Positions 33,009-44,475 of a stretch of DNA of 64,000 nucleotides are shown here, piece after piece. Source of the DNA: Aureobasidium sp. EXF-3400 (taxonomy: Eukaryota > Ascomycota > Dothideomycetes > Dothideales > Saccotheciaceae); NCBI GenBank assembly GCA_024195585.1, contig SWBL01000016.1:1-64000 (forward strand), in the 5' to 3' direction. Each line of letters starts with the position of its first letter. The first letter of the stretch is position 1. The notes under the pieces were generated by a model that was not told the DNA's origin, did no database searches, and worked only from the letters and a program-made list of their open reading frames with translations. A program made the position numbers and the translations under genes.

Positions 33009-35508
33009 ATGGCAGGCTCAGTTTTCAGGCGTATTGTCGCACGCGTGAAGGGCGAGAATGAAGACGCCGCAATAACTCCGGATGGCTTCGCCGAGTCAAC
33101 GACACTGGATGAGAAGACTGCGTCTGGACTGACTGGCACTGGAAAGATTGAGCCGACGTCGAAGACTTATGGACTGGAAGTTGGAGATGAAGAAGTCAAG
33201 TCTGGAAAAGCTTCTGATACCGACAGCGATGAATTCGCCGATGATGATGAGGCAGTTCGCGATCTTCTTCCTGCAGTACGGCGTATCGTCTCCATGACGG
33301 ACAACCCAGAAGAGGTCACCCTTACCTTCCGGTTCTTTGTCCTGTCTATCTTGTTTATCGCCCCTGGCGCTTTCCTGTCGCAGATGTCATACTTCAGAAC
33401 GACATCAGCTGCATATTCAGTCTTCTTCGTCCAAATTGCATCGAACTATGTAGGACAGTGGCTCGCCAAAATCCTACCAAACAAGAAGGTGTTAGGCATC
33501 AATCTCAATCCCGGTCCATGGAGCACAAAGGAGCACGTACTTGTCACTCTGTCTGCTGCATCTGGAGCAACTTACAATCTCGCTTATGCGCCAGTCTCGA
33601 TTGCTGAGCTCTATTTCAACGAACCGATGAACCCTGGCGTTGCAATCGTGTTCATGTGGGCTGTCGTCGTCACTGGTTACTCATTCGCAGCTATCTCACG
33701 TCAATTTTTGCTTTACGACCCTCAATACCCATGGTTCCAGGCTCTCTGTCAGACCGCTCTTTTCGAATCACAAAAGAAAGAAAGAAGCAACCCAACCCCA
33801 GTCTCGAAAAGACAGATGAGAATCTTCTTTGCTGTTTTCCTTGGTGTTACCATGTGGCAATTCCTTCCCGAGTACGTTTTCCCGATGACCGGAAGTCTTG
33901 CTTTCCTCTGCTGGGTGGCACCCAGAAACCCTGTTGCCAACTTCATTGGTTCTGGCTTTGGAGGTATGGGATTCCTCAATCTTAGTCTTGATTGGTCTAC
34001 CCTCAGCACAAACGGTAACCTTTTCTTGTTGCCCTGGTGGACTCAAGTCATCATGTTCTTGGCCTTTGTCTTCAATTGTTGGATTCTACTTCCTGCTGCG
34101 AAGTGGGGCAACCTTTCCGAGTTCAAGCCTGGTCTCATGTCTACCAGCGTCCTCCAAGGAAATGGCACCAAGTATCCTTTGACTAAGCTCGTAACCTCCG
34201 AGGGAACCTTTAACCAAGCTGCTTACGATGAATATGGCCCTCTGTACCTTGGAGCCCAAATGCTCTGGGGAATCTTCTTCTCTTACGCAGCATTCTTGTC
34301 CGCTTGGGTCTGGGCTGCTCTATTCGGTTATCCTTCATTCAAGAAAGCATACCAAAAGTTCAAGAATAGAAACAGCGGAGGCAACGACAAAGGCATCAAC
34401 CACCAATACAACGATCAGCTTAACGTTCTCATGCGCTCTTACAAAGAGGTACCCCTCTGGTGGTTTGGACTCCTCTTCGCATGCTCGTTCGTCTCTATCG
34501 TCACTATGGCTGCAGCTGGCAAAATCTATATTCCTGTCTGGACTTACTTCGTCGCTTTGGCCACTGGAGCTCTTGTGGTCACACCTCTTGGTTGGCTATA
34601 CGCCTCGTCGAACTATCAGCTTCCCATAGGAACATTTAACGAGGGGAGCATCATATCAATTTCCTCATACTATCAATCCCTGCTAACTATGCAATAGCTT
34701 CTCTATGGTATCATGGTCAACGCCATCAGCGGCCATAAGAACCCTACCGGTGCTACAATCTACAGTTCTATTGCTGGAGACGCGTGGTACCGAGCCCAGT
34801 ATATGCTCAACGATGCCAAGTATGTAAAGGAAATGGTGTGCTGATGAACCATACGGAAAACTAACGTACTGCAGGATCGGACACTACATGCACATACCAC
34901 CACGTGCTACCTTCTTCTCGCAAGTCTGGGGATGCACGATCGGCGTGCCAATCAACTACGGCGTCGTAAAGTGGGTTCTATCCTCAAAGCGCGACATCCT
35001 CCTTGGCCTCGAGAAAGATCCTACACACCAATGGACAGCCCAGCATCTCTCTTCCTCGCTCTCCACATCCGTTGAATACGTCCTCATCGGCCCCACAAAG
35101 ATGTTCCAACAATCCACCTTCAAGCCTCTCCCTTACGGCTTCCTTGTCGGTGCTTTGGCCCCTGTCCTCCTATTCGCGCTCCACAAGAAGTTCCCAAACA
35201 GCAAGTTGAAGTTCCGTCTTTGGAACACCACTATCTTCTTCAGTTGTGTGTCCAACTTCTACGGTAATGTCAGTACTGGTTACACTTCTGCCTTTATTGG
35301 TGGGTTTGTGGTTATGTTCTGGGCATTCAGGTATAGAAGCAAGTTGTGGGCGAGATACAACTATCTCATGGGAGCGGCGTTTGATGCTGGCTATAACCTC
35401 AACCTGCTTTTGGTGTTCTTGTTCTTTGGCAGTGGCAAGATCATTAGTATGCCTTATTGGTGGGGAAACAATGAGCAAAGTAGTGAAAGGTGCTTTGCTC
35501 TGGACTAG
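33009..35508 (+). CDS. OPT-family oligopeptide transporter with a non-canonical first donor
   Basis: Exons 33009-34643, 34698-34819 and 34875-35508 encode 796 aa. Hallmarks include N-L-N-P-G-P-W-S-T-K-E-H, L-P-E-Y-V-F-P, V-P-L-W-W-F-G, a Q-L-P-I-G-T-F-N-E stretch joining L-L-Y-G-I-M-V-N, and G-H-Y-M-H-I-P-P-R. It has an acidic N-terminus of about 100 residues and multiple membrane segments. It imports peptides or metal chelates at the plasma membrane, as in the family. The first intron (34644-34697, 54 nt) has a perfect branch and acceptor (GCTAAC...CAATAG), but its donor is GGGAGC instead of GTGAGC. If unspliced, translation ends 19 codons later at TAG 34695-34697, after about half the transporter. 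The second intron is normal. This gene has only 2 introns against 12 in the OPT gene at 20.8 kb. Confidence 0.85.
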
Positions 35509-35703
35509 ACAGACACGTACAAGCTGAGACAAGGCTCATAGAAGCATGAGAAACATGTTGTACATACAAGTTCGAATACATTTAATCAAAAATACCATCC
35601 ATTGTCAACACATCAAAATTCGATCAGAATCCCACACACCTGGCCTGTGTGCACCCTCATATCATCAACTGCGCGAAATTGCATCAGTCGTTGGCCCTGG
35701 TAG

Positions 35704-36476
35704 CTAGTTTTGCAACGGCTCGCAATTGTTAATGCTACAGAAAGCACCAGCTTGAACACAAGCCTCTCCAGCAGCACAATCAGCAGACGATTCGCATAGA
35801 TTCTCGTAGCTGCAGCTGGTCAATCTCGCACAAACGAGATCAGACCAGTCAGGTACGTTGTTAACAACGTTGTATTGACAGAAGCCGCGGTTTCCAGCAC
35901 ATTCTTGGCGGATGAAGTTACAGGTTGGTGCCGGTTTGCCAGTAGAAGTGGCAGTGGTAGAGATGGTAACGGTCGAAGTGGGAGCCGTAATCGTAGTCTT
36001 GGTGTAGCCGGCACACGAGCATGCCGAAGCGTAACGAGAGGTAACCACAGACTCAGTTACTCCGCAGGGCTTAGAGGCATAGCTTGGCACAACGTTGTTG
36101 TGGATGACCGTGTTGGTAGGACCAGTGGGCAGCACAGTCATGTCTGCTGAAGCGCCGTAGACAGTTTTAGTCCTGGCGACTGTGAGCTCAGGGAAACTAT
36201 CATCTTGCTTAAATACAATACAATGACTTACGTGGCCGTGGGGTATAGAGTAGCGTCCTGGAAGTTGGCGCAATCATTCAGACGTAGTATTAGAGATGGC
36301 CGAGCTGTACCGGTGATGGCGCGTGCACAGTTGTCCTTTTTGAGTGAGGAAAATTAGTTGATCTGTCGAGAATTATGAATGGAAACGAGTTTGGTGCTTA
36401 CGGCGTTACATGCGCCTCTGGCAATGGCAGCGCTGGCACCGGGAAGGGCAGCAATGATGAATTGAATGAGTCTCAT
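35704..36476 (-). CDS. Secreted Cys-rich protein
   Basis: Three exons, 36476-36402, 36335-36232 and 36196-35704, give 223 aa. The start ATG at 36476 opens a signal peptide (M-R-L-I-Q-F-I-I-A-A-L-P). Introns are 66 and 35 nt; the second is very short but restores the frame into T-F-P-E-L-T-V-A-R. The mature protein has a first Cys pair (A-C-N-A, N-C-A-R), a Thr-rich linker (T-S-T-V-T-I-S-T-T-A), and a C-terminal domain with about ten Cys (C-S-Y-E-N-L-C-E-S-S-A-D-C). No family is recognised. It is probably an extracellular or wall-associated protein. A TATA-like ATAAATACC lies about 85 bases upstream on the minus strand. Confidence 0.6.
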
Positions 36477-37823
36477 AATGGAAATTGGGTCGAGTGATGG
36501 TCTGTTGGAAGTGGTTGATTGCGATGTCCTGCTGGTAAAACGGATGGGCCATCGAGAAGGTATTTATGTTGTCTCAGAGGACGACCATATGCCACTTGCA
36601 TGATAAAACAGCTCAAACTTCCCTGCGAGGGGATCCTCAGGTTGGAGAGTGATGCTCAGCTCACTCATTGGCTTTTGACCAATGGCTGGCTGATATACTG
36701 AGATATAGTCGTTCTTTGGGTGCCAAGAAGTTCAAAAAAGACTGGTATGGTTCGTATGGAAGAGGTGGCGGATGCCAAGCTTGCCTCCACTCGTTGAGCA
36801 CAGGAGAAACACAGGATGCTTTTCGACTACTAACAACCACAAGTATATCAGAGCTGTGTATCATTGGTCATTATGGTCGAATCGGCGGAGTTCCTTGGCG
36901 TATGGTCGTGTGGTGGAGCTGATAACCTGAAGACCATGAGGGTTGTGGACGAGCTGAAAAGCGAACCTCGTTTATAAGCTTCATTGAATGGCTTGAACCA
37001 TGAACTGCTTCAAGTCGTGTGAGAACTGTTTTTACTCCTGCCAAGTCGCACAGTGATTATAGTGAGTCGTGGGTGGGGAGGAAGCAGGTGAACAAGGCGT
37101 TGTCCTTGTTCTTCGGCATTGACGAGATCTTTAATTCGCCTTTCCAAGTGGTACGCCACAAGCAGAGAGAGGCATGGGAGGAGTTTGCTCCTGCATTCAT
37201 GGTAGACAGGCAGAAACTGACACTAAAGAAGAGGCGCTTCAGTTACCAGATCACGATCGTCAATGATGCTAGAAAGATATCCTTGACCAGAGGCATGTGG
37301 ACACGGTTTTCAGTCGCACATCACAGGCTGTGTATTTCAGGACAAGCTGGTCTCGAACTCAACTCTGATCAATTGAGATCCTTTGAGCCGAGTGGACGCA
37401 AGTAATTCGTCTATTCGAACGCCCAACTGAGCGCCTACTCGATGGACGGAAGTTTGTCTGTCGAAAGGACTTGCGTTGTCGGGAGGAGATTTGGAGAGGA
37501 AGGACTTGGCATTACGTAGCCATCTTGATACCATCAAAGCAGCACGATGCTAACGCCCGGGTAGTTGTTGCTATCACCCTGTGCTTCGATACCCAATCTT
37601 TGTTACCAACGTTGTCATCAGATAGTTCTGGAGCCTGGTAGTTAGTCTACAAGTCTCTAGGGTATCAGATTCCATGGAGTTTTGCGAGTAAGATAAGACT
37701 TCTTTTGACGATTTGTAAGATAAGATTTAAATACAAGTAGACTAACAAGAGGTTTGATGTAATAACCGTCATGCTTTCTGAACTCATTTGGCCGGCTGCG
37801 TTTCAATTTTCGAATTCGTTCAA
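36477..37823. other. Intergenic with one doubtful ORF
   Basis: About 1.35 kb. A 128-codon frame at 37019-37405 (+), basic with no motif, may be a chance frame or relic. Nothing else is supported. Confidence 0.35.
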
Positions 37824-39086
37824 TCAGTTGTGAATCTTAGCACTCAAGCCAGGCAAGATCTCGAGATCCTTGTCCTTGTAGAAGTACTTGCCCTCCTTGA
37901 TCTCGGGTGTGTGAGTTCTCCTCTGCTGTTGTGTCTGTCGAGCTTTCACCCACTCTTGCATAGTAAGATGCTGGTCCAGCTTTGTGAAGTCGTTGGAAGT
38001 ATGACCCAAGCGATCGAGGACAGGGCTCTTGATGGGATCCAGAATGACGTGGTTGTTTGGTCTTGGAATAGTTAGTAAATGTGATAGGAAAAGTGAATAG
38101 GTTGGAAACACGAACCTTGCAAAGTACAAGACACCAAGTCGATCAATATGGGCCTGATCACTAGGAGGTGTGCGAACACGGTGGACGCTCGACTTGACAT
38201 ATCCACCAGTCAAGGCAGTCAGGGCATCACAAGTGTTGATGGTGATAGTCGCATCTTGAGGCTTTACCCACTTCCATTGGCCCTCGTTGTTCAGGATCTG
38301 CAACGCTGCAACTGGCTGACGGAACAGTAAAGTCACAGATCCAAGATCAGTGTGGCCGGGGGTGTAAAGCTCTCCCACCTTAGCGTTTTCTTCTGCGCTA
38401 CGAGCGGCGTAATGCATGTAACGCAGATGGTCTTCACCGAAGTCATCATAGACATGGTCCTTGACAAAGAACTCTTCATCGACTTCCAGTAGAAGGGCGA
38501 ACAACCTCAACAACTTGACCACAACTTCTGAATGACACTTACGACTGAAGGTCTCGATCTCATCAATGTGGTCCTGGAGAACAGGTGGATGTTCACGTTG
38601 ATGATGTCCGTCAAATTTGGGCAAGTTATAGACTTGGATGTTGTCCGTGACACCAGGAGCAAGAGAACGAAGACCCGCAGGTCTGTAACCGTTGTAATCG
38701 CCAGATTCAAGAGCTTTGATGTTGTGGTGCTTGAGCCTTTCTTCCAATGGAAGATCGTAAAACTCACGACCCAGAGCAAATTGGCGGTCTACTTCTTCTT
38801 GACTGATGTTGAAGTTGTTGACGTAGAAGAATCCTGATATATGTCAGAGGGGCATGAGAAGAACACTAGAGGTAGACTTACCGACATGACGAACAGCGTG
38901 TTCGAGTTGCTTGACGAGTTCCTGCTTGCCGCCTGGCTTCTCAAATTTACCCAAGTCAAGAGTGATAAGCTCAGCCCAGTCCACTGCACAGGTGTCAGAA
39001 AGTGGTTATGATTTTGGAGTGACGGACTTACAGTCTTCCTTGGTCACAGGGACCTGTTCATAGGGGGTGAGTGTTTTTCCAGGCAT
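37824..39086 (-). CDS. 2-oxoglutarate/Fe(II)-dependent oxygenase (isopenicillin N synthase-like)
   Basis: Four exons, 39086-39032, 38983-38882, 38833-38116 and 38061-37824, give 370 aa, with introns of 48, 48 and 54 nt. The N-terminal DIOX_N region contains H-V-G-F-F-Y-V-N-N. The double-stranded beta-helix has the iron ligands H-T-D (about residue 215, in G-H-T-D-L-G-S-V-T-L-L-F) and a later His in S-S-V-H-R-V. The 2OG-binding Arg lies in the D-R-L-G-V-L-Y-F-A-R stretch. Family members hydroxylate or cyclise small molecules using O2; the substrate is not readable. There is no secondary-metabolism backbone gene nearby, so a stand-alone catabolic or detoxifying role is possible. Confidence 0.88.
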
Positions 39087-39954
39087 ATTGGGCAGTGTTG
39101 ATGCTCAAGAAGTTGAAAGAGTGTTATAATATGCCATGATTTTGAGTCCAAGGTGGTCGTCTTTTATCAATATTCTCGGCGACCTCGGGCGATCCCTCAT
39201 TCAGCACATTATGTACCGAGTCATATCCTGCTGATTCGGAGGTCCCACTTGTATAGTCACAGCAATAGACGGTTGATAAAGGTTGAGCGATAGGAAGTGC
39301 TCCGTTAACCAATTGAAAATAGTTGTTTGGTTGTGTTTGGTGGGTGGAAGAGGGGAGGGGTCAGCACGCGATGCGGGGATGAAGTTGCGCAACTCCAGCT
39401 TGCATATCAACGCCAGAACCAGCATCCTGCAACGATTCGATGCTTAGTCAACTGTGAATCTTTGAATTGAAGCTTGTTCCTTGCTGACAAGACATCAATG
39501 CCAAAACTTCATTGGTTCCTTCTTCTAGACTAAGCCTGCTTCATGACTCGAAATTCCCACGATACTGTGTTTTGAGATTCAAGGCACCATATACGAATTG
39601 GTTTAGCCTTCCGATCACCCTATTTGAGTCTGATATGATATCTACTCCCAAGCCAAATCGTGCCGGTCTTCCTGTCATACTCTTCGAAGGATCAAAGCAC
39701 GCGTATGGTCACTTTGGAATATAGTACTGGAAAGTCCTCCGATAGCGCATCTTATCAGACCCATACACGAGACAAACCCGGTCGATAATCGTTGCAATAT
39801 CTGCAGAATATGGTGTGCTACACAGCTGGTGCACTTTGTGACTTCCCAGTCAGGCCTCAACGATGGTGTGTCTCCCAAGTCTTTTTTATATATCATTGTT
39901 CAATGACCATCAAGTGGTTTGGACTCTCCAGATCAACTACAACTGGCAACTATC
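39087..39954. other. Intergenic between divergent genes
   Basis: About 870 bases serving as the divergent promoters of the oxygenase and the MFS transporter. No gene is seen. Confidence 0.4.
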
Positions 39955-41614
39955 ATGATGGCAACCCCACAGACCATACTTGAGAATGGTAGTGACAAGG
40001 ACTATGGTACACCAAAGGAAGGCACTGCTTCAATCCATGCTGTCACCGATGGAAGTGGACATACCAGCACGAGCGACTTAGAGAAGCAATATACGTCAAC
40101 TCAACGCTTCTTTCGCTCCCTTCAGAGATATATCTGGGATGACCCGGATAAACCGAAGCATGAAAAGAGATTCTTACTCAAGCTCGACTTCTATCTCCTT
40201 ACCTATGCCTGTTAGTAATCGTGAATCACCACAACGATGAATCTACTCTCCGATAGGTACTAACCACTCGTTAGGTTTGGGTTACTTTTGTAAGAACTTA
40301 GACCAACAGAACATTAGCAATGCATATGTGTCGGGTATGAAGGAGGCACTGCACATGAACGGCAACGAGCTCACATATTTGAGCAATGTTTTCACTGCCG
40401 GGTATGTCATCAGTCAACTTCCAGCAGTTATCCTGGTCACAAAGCTGCGACCATCTCATGTCATCCCAACACTCGAATGTCTGTGGGCGATATTCACCTT
40501 CTGTTCTGCTGCGGTGACTTCAGTACCACAGCTATATGGGTTGAGATTCCTCATTGGCTTCTGCGAGGGAGCTTTCTTCCCATGTATCATCTATCTGATA
40601 GGCTCATGGTATACCAAGCATGAGCGAGCCAAGAGAACAACGCTCTTCTACTGTACGGCGTCGTTAGCTCATATGTTCTCTGGCTATCTTCAAGCAGCTG
40701 CTTACGACAACCTCGACGGAAAGCTTGGACATGCTGGTTGGCAATGGCTATTCATCATCTGCGGCATCATCAGCTTGCCTGTCGGGGTAATCGGATACTT
40801 CTTCAATCCTGACTTCCCGGAGAACACCAAAGCCTTCTACCTGAGCAAGGAAGAAGCCGAGTACGCAAGACAAAGACTACTTGTAGATGGCTACACACCC
40901 CTCGGATCCGCCTCCTCCAAATGGGACAAGAAGAAGATTCTGCGCATCGCTACAACCTGGCAGTTCTGGATCCTGTCCTTCGGCTACTTTTTCGTCCAGT
41001 CCAGTCATCCTTCTCAGCAGCCTTTCTACTCGTTGTGGCTCAAGGCTGAGCATCACAGCGTGTATCAGATCAACGTATGGCCAACAGGCCAATCAGCAGT
41101 TGGTGCTGTCACCCAAATCATCGCGGGCATGCTGTCAGACTCGCCGTTGCTAGGTGGCAAAAGATGGCAGACTATAGCGATACTTCAAGGCGCATCTTGC
41201 TTTGGCACACTGGTTCTGGCTATCTGGAACGTACCTCTTGGCCTCAAGTACTTTGCCATGTACATCAGTTTCACCTCTGCTGGTGTGCCTGGTTTGTTTT
41301 ACTCCTGGTTCCCAGATTTGATGCCGCATGATCATGAGATGCGTGGCTTCTTGACTGCGTTCTCGAATATGTTTTCTTATGTCAACATTATCTGGTTTAC
41401 CGATGCGGTGTGGAGGACCGAGGAGTCTCCAAAGTTTCGACCTGGTTTTACTGCTGCAGCAGCATTCAGCGTTGCTTTAATATTGACTGTCTGTCTGATA
41501 CGGGTCCTAGAAAAGCGCGATGCGAAGAAGGAGTACAGGTCGACAGACGAAGTCGTCAAAGCCCAAGATGCGGTCGTTCCAGAGATACAGGCCGATCCAG
41601 TTCACATAGCATAA
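39955..41614 (+). CDS. MFS transporter, ACS family (pantothenate/allantoate-like)
   Basis: Two exons, 39955-40210 and 40275-41614, joined by a 64-nt intron that splits a Cys codon, encode 531 aa. The hydrophilic N-terminus (about 80 residues) is followed by 12 predicted membrane helices. The ACS-family signature of fungal pantothenate and vitamin carriers (Fen2/Liz1/Vht1 group) is visible: D-Q-Q-N-I-S-N-A-Y-V-S-G-M-K-E and L-R-F-L-I-G-F-C-E-G-A-F-F-P. The central loop has W-D-K-K-K-I-L-R. These carriers import anionic vitamins or ureides with protons at the plasma membrane; the substrate is not determined by the sequence. ATG codons at 39955 and 39958 are both possible starts. Confidence 0.9.
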
Positions 41615-42155
41615 TAAGCCGTTGATTAGTGGTCCTGACCCAAAGGGGAGACTTGTCTGTACCTGGAAGAAAGCCGATGGGAAACTCAGGCTAGATCAAT
41701 GTACAAATCAGCATTGTTAAGCATATGCTACAATGTGTTACTGCTTTACATCTCGGAGACCAGACAGTCGTGACTTCTCCTATAGCACCCATACAGACCT
41801 ATCTTAATGCACAATACTTTCGAAACGGAGAGTAGGTCCCACTGAGAGCCATTGCTTTGTCGACTCTCTTCGAGTTTTTAGTCGAACTAAGCAGGCCATT
41901 CTCCGACTCGTGGAACATGGTACTACAACAACTCTAACAAACACGGTGATAGAATACACACACTGCAGCAAGCATACAACAATGGGGAAAAGAACAGACA
42001 TAGCACACACTACAAACGATCGTGAACAAGTTGTTATGTATTAGAGTAAGATTTAGTATCGAGGATAGATCATAACAAGTGAGAAGCTCGTACAGCGAAA
42101 GTCATGACTGGGATAATCCCAGTCTGTACATTGTGAAACATGTCCTTCAAATTAT
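41615..42155. other. Convergent intergenic region
   Basis: 540 bases between converging genes, presumably two 3' UTRs. No gene is seen. Confidence 0.4.
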
Positions 42156-43400
42156 CTAGAAGCCGGCAAAGGCGGCACCGATACCACCAAAGAGGGCAGC
42201 AGCACCAATGGTTGCGAAAGCGTTAGCAGCACCAGTCGACGAGCTGAGAGCACCAGTGGTAGCACTTCTCTGGGCAGGGTTCGATGAGCTGGGTGTGGCT
42301 TGGCCAGAAGTGAAAGGTACATTCGAGGCTCTGGTGGTGACACCAGCAAAGGCCTGCGAGGTGCTTGAAGACGAAGCAGTCTGAGAAGCATTGTGGGCGA
42401 CAGTGTTGTTGGGGTTGAGGACTCTGTCGATGACGTGGATGACACCGCCGCTGAACAGGATGTCGGGGTTGATAACCTTAGCACTGTTGACGTAGTAGCT
42501 GCCGTTGATGTTCTGGACAGTCAAGTTGGCGCCAATGAAGGTGGGAATCGTGGTGGTACCGTTGGGGATGTCAGCGCTGTAGAGGACGCTGTTGTTCACT
42601 ACGTGGTAGCCCAGAACGGAGATGAGCTCAGTGACAGAGGCGTTAGCGAGAGCGTCGCCAACGGCTTGGAAAGCACTGTTGTCGGGAGCGAACACTGTAA
42701 CGTCGTGAAGGCTGCTGAGGGTGGATGTCAAGTTGAGTTCCTGGGCTGCACCAGCAAGGGCAGTCAGGTTTGAGTTTGTGAGAGTAGAAGTGAGATTGCC
42801 AGGAATGGTGAGGGTGCCATCAACGATATGAATGACTCCTCCAGTGAAGTTCAGGTTCGAACCTCCTGATACAACCGAGACGTTGTTCTTGAGACCGCTG
42901 AAAAAGTAGGCTGTGCCATTTTTCAGGATACCTTCCACAACTTGTCCCCCGGTGACGTTGGAGAAGGCAGGGTTGGTCAAATGAGTATGGGGGAAAGCAG
43001 ATGTGACATTGTTGAGGTTAGACGAGAGGATGGTTCCGTTGATGGTGTGGTCTAAAATTTTTAGCGTGTTACTTCCGATCGAAAGATAGTCCAACTTACA
43101 GTTGATCAATGCCTGGACAAGCTCAGAGGTGATCGAAACGCCAGAAGTGTTCAATTTAGCCAGAGCCTCATTGCTCGGAGCTAAAAGCGTGATATTTCTC
43201 TCATTGCTGAAGCTGCTCAGCAAGTTGAACTGTTGGAGCAGACTCCAGAACGAGTTCAGCTGCTGGTTGGCATAAGGCACGGTGCTATTTGTGCTAGTGG
43301 AGATGTTTCCGCCAGTGGTGAGGTTACCACCAGTGCTGTTGTCTTGTGCCGAAGCAAGAGCTGCTACAAGAGCAAATGGGGCAATGTTTTGGAAACGCAT
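42156..43400 (-). CDS. GPI-anchored fasciclin (FAS1) domain protein
   Basis: Two exons, 43400-43100 and 43051-42156, give 398 aa. The 48-nt intron is a multiple of three and has no stop, so an unspliced frame stays open. Splicing gives I-N-Y-H-T-I-N-G, the Y-H motif expected in FAS1 domains. Domains in order: signal peptide (1-18), Asn/Thr/Ser glycosylation-rich linker, FAS1 domain 1, FAS1 domain 2 (V-F-A-P-D-N-S-A-F, L-G-Y-H-V-V), a Ser/Thr-rich stalk and a hydrophobic C-terminus suited to GPI addition. Such proteins sit on the outer membrane or wall and mediate adhesion. A TATA-like TATATCTAC/GTAGATATA element lies about 80 bases upstream (near 43480). Confidence 0.9.
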   Translation of the reverse strand: MRFQNIAPFALVAALASAQDNSTGGNLTTGGNISTSTNSTVPYANQQLNSFWSLLQQFNLLSSFSNERNITLLAPSNEALAKLNTSGVSITSELVQALINCKLDYLSIGSNTLKILDHTINGTILSSNLNNVTSAFPHTHLTNPAFSNVTGGQVVEGILKNGTAYFFSGLKNNVSVVSGGSNLNFTGGVIHIVDGTLTIPGNLTSTLTNSNLTALAGAAQELNLTSTLSSLHDVTVFAPDNSAFQAVGDALANASVTELISVLGYHVVNNSVLYSADIPNGTTTIPTFIGANLTVQNINGSYYVNSAKVINPDILFSGGVIHVIDRVLNPNNTVAHNASQTASSSSTSQAFAGVTTRASNVPFTSGQATPSSSNPAQRSATTGALSSSTGAANAFATIGAAALFGGIGAAFAGF

Positions 43401-44475
43401 GTTGGAGACGAATGTGGTAGAGTAGAACGATAGAAATGGGGGCCCTATGAATCGATTTACTTGGAGGCAGATGAGGGGTTTATATCTACTTTTCCTTGAT
43501 CGAGAGCTCGACTTGGCTGTATTGACTAGTACTTGGCTGTCCGCGGATCATGCAGCTCGTATGGCAGCCGTTACGCATGACAAGCCCTGGCGGGATCGGC
43601 GGCAAGGTTGGAACTGCCCAGATTACTATGCAGCATGACCTAAGGTTCGTTGTCAACATCGAGGTGCAGAGATCCAGCTCTCCAAAGATCCTGAGAGCTT
43701 TGATATTCACGGCTTCCAGGCCTCTTGGTCCCAACCGTTCTGTGGAGCATCTCATGCACGCTCAGAGTCTACTCTGGAGTGACAGTATTCTGGATGTAGT
43801 GCAACAAGACCATCAGAACAACGAATTGAAAGCCAAGTCCGTTGAGCCCGATTGGCGATCTGTTTCGCAAGACCAAGAAATTTGAAAGAATTCATCATCG
43901 TGCACTAAAAGCTCGAATGGACCCCGCAAAAGGGTAAATCTGAGGAGTGCGGGGGAGCTGCTGCTTGATTGGTTTGGAACAACGTTTGTAGAATATACTT
44001 TGACATCTGGATCGGATGAAGGCAACAAACTTTGATGATGGTAGGAATGAGGCTGTGAGACGCGTAAGCTGGCTTGTCCATTTTTGGTTGGTATAGGCTT
44101 GGATTGTGTGTGGAAAGTCGGCGGCTGTAGCCTGTGTGAGTCCTCATGTTTGACGCCTTGGTGTTGACACAAAAGCAGCCGCATGTTCGTTCATGAAGAC
44201 GGAAATCTGCCAAGCGAGGCGTTGCATAATGAAGTCATGATTCCAATCCTCCAGGAATCAGGAGACGCTGCAGAAGTACAGTGAACGTGAGAGATCGAGC
44301 ATCTCGTATTCACAGTCCCAGGCGACATAAAATGGTGTGTTATTGGAACTGAGAGCCAATCGGGAACAAGAGCACGGCGAATTTCTGCCGATGTACTGCA
44401 TACGGTAGCATCGCTTCATATAGCGCAACTCGAGCTTGCCGCTTCTGGAACCTGAACTTCTCCTGAAAGCCTCCG
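43401..44475. other. Intergenic, no supported gene
   Basis: About 1.07 kb. The first part is the promoter of the fasciclin gene. A minus-strand frame at 44258-44479 begins at an ATGA overlapping the stop of the upstream 2EXR-like gene and may be a decayed or alternative tail; it has no motif. Confidence 0.35.
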
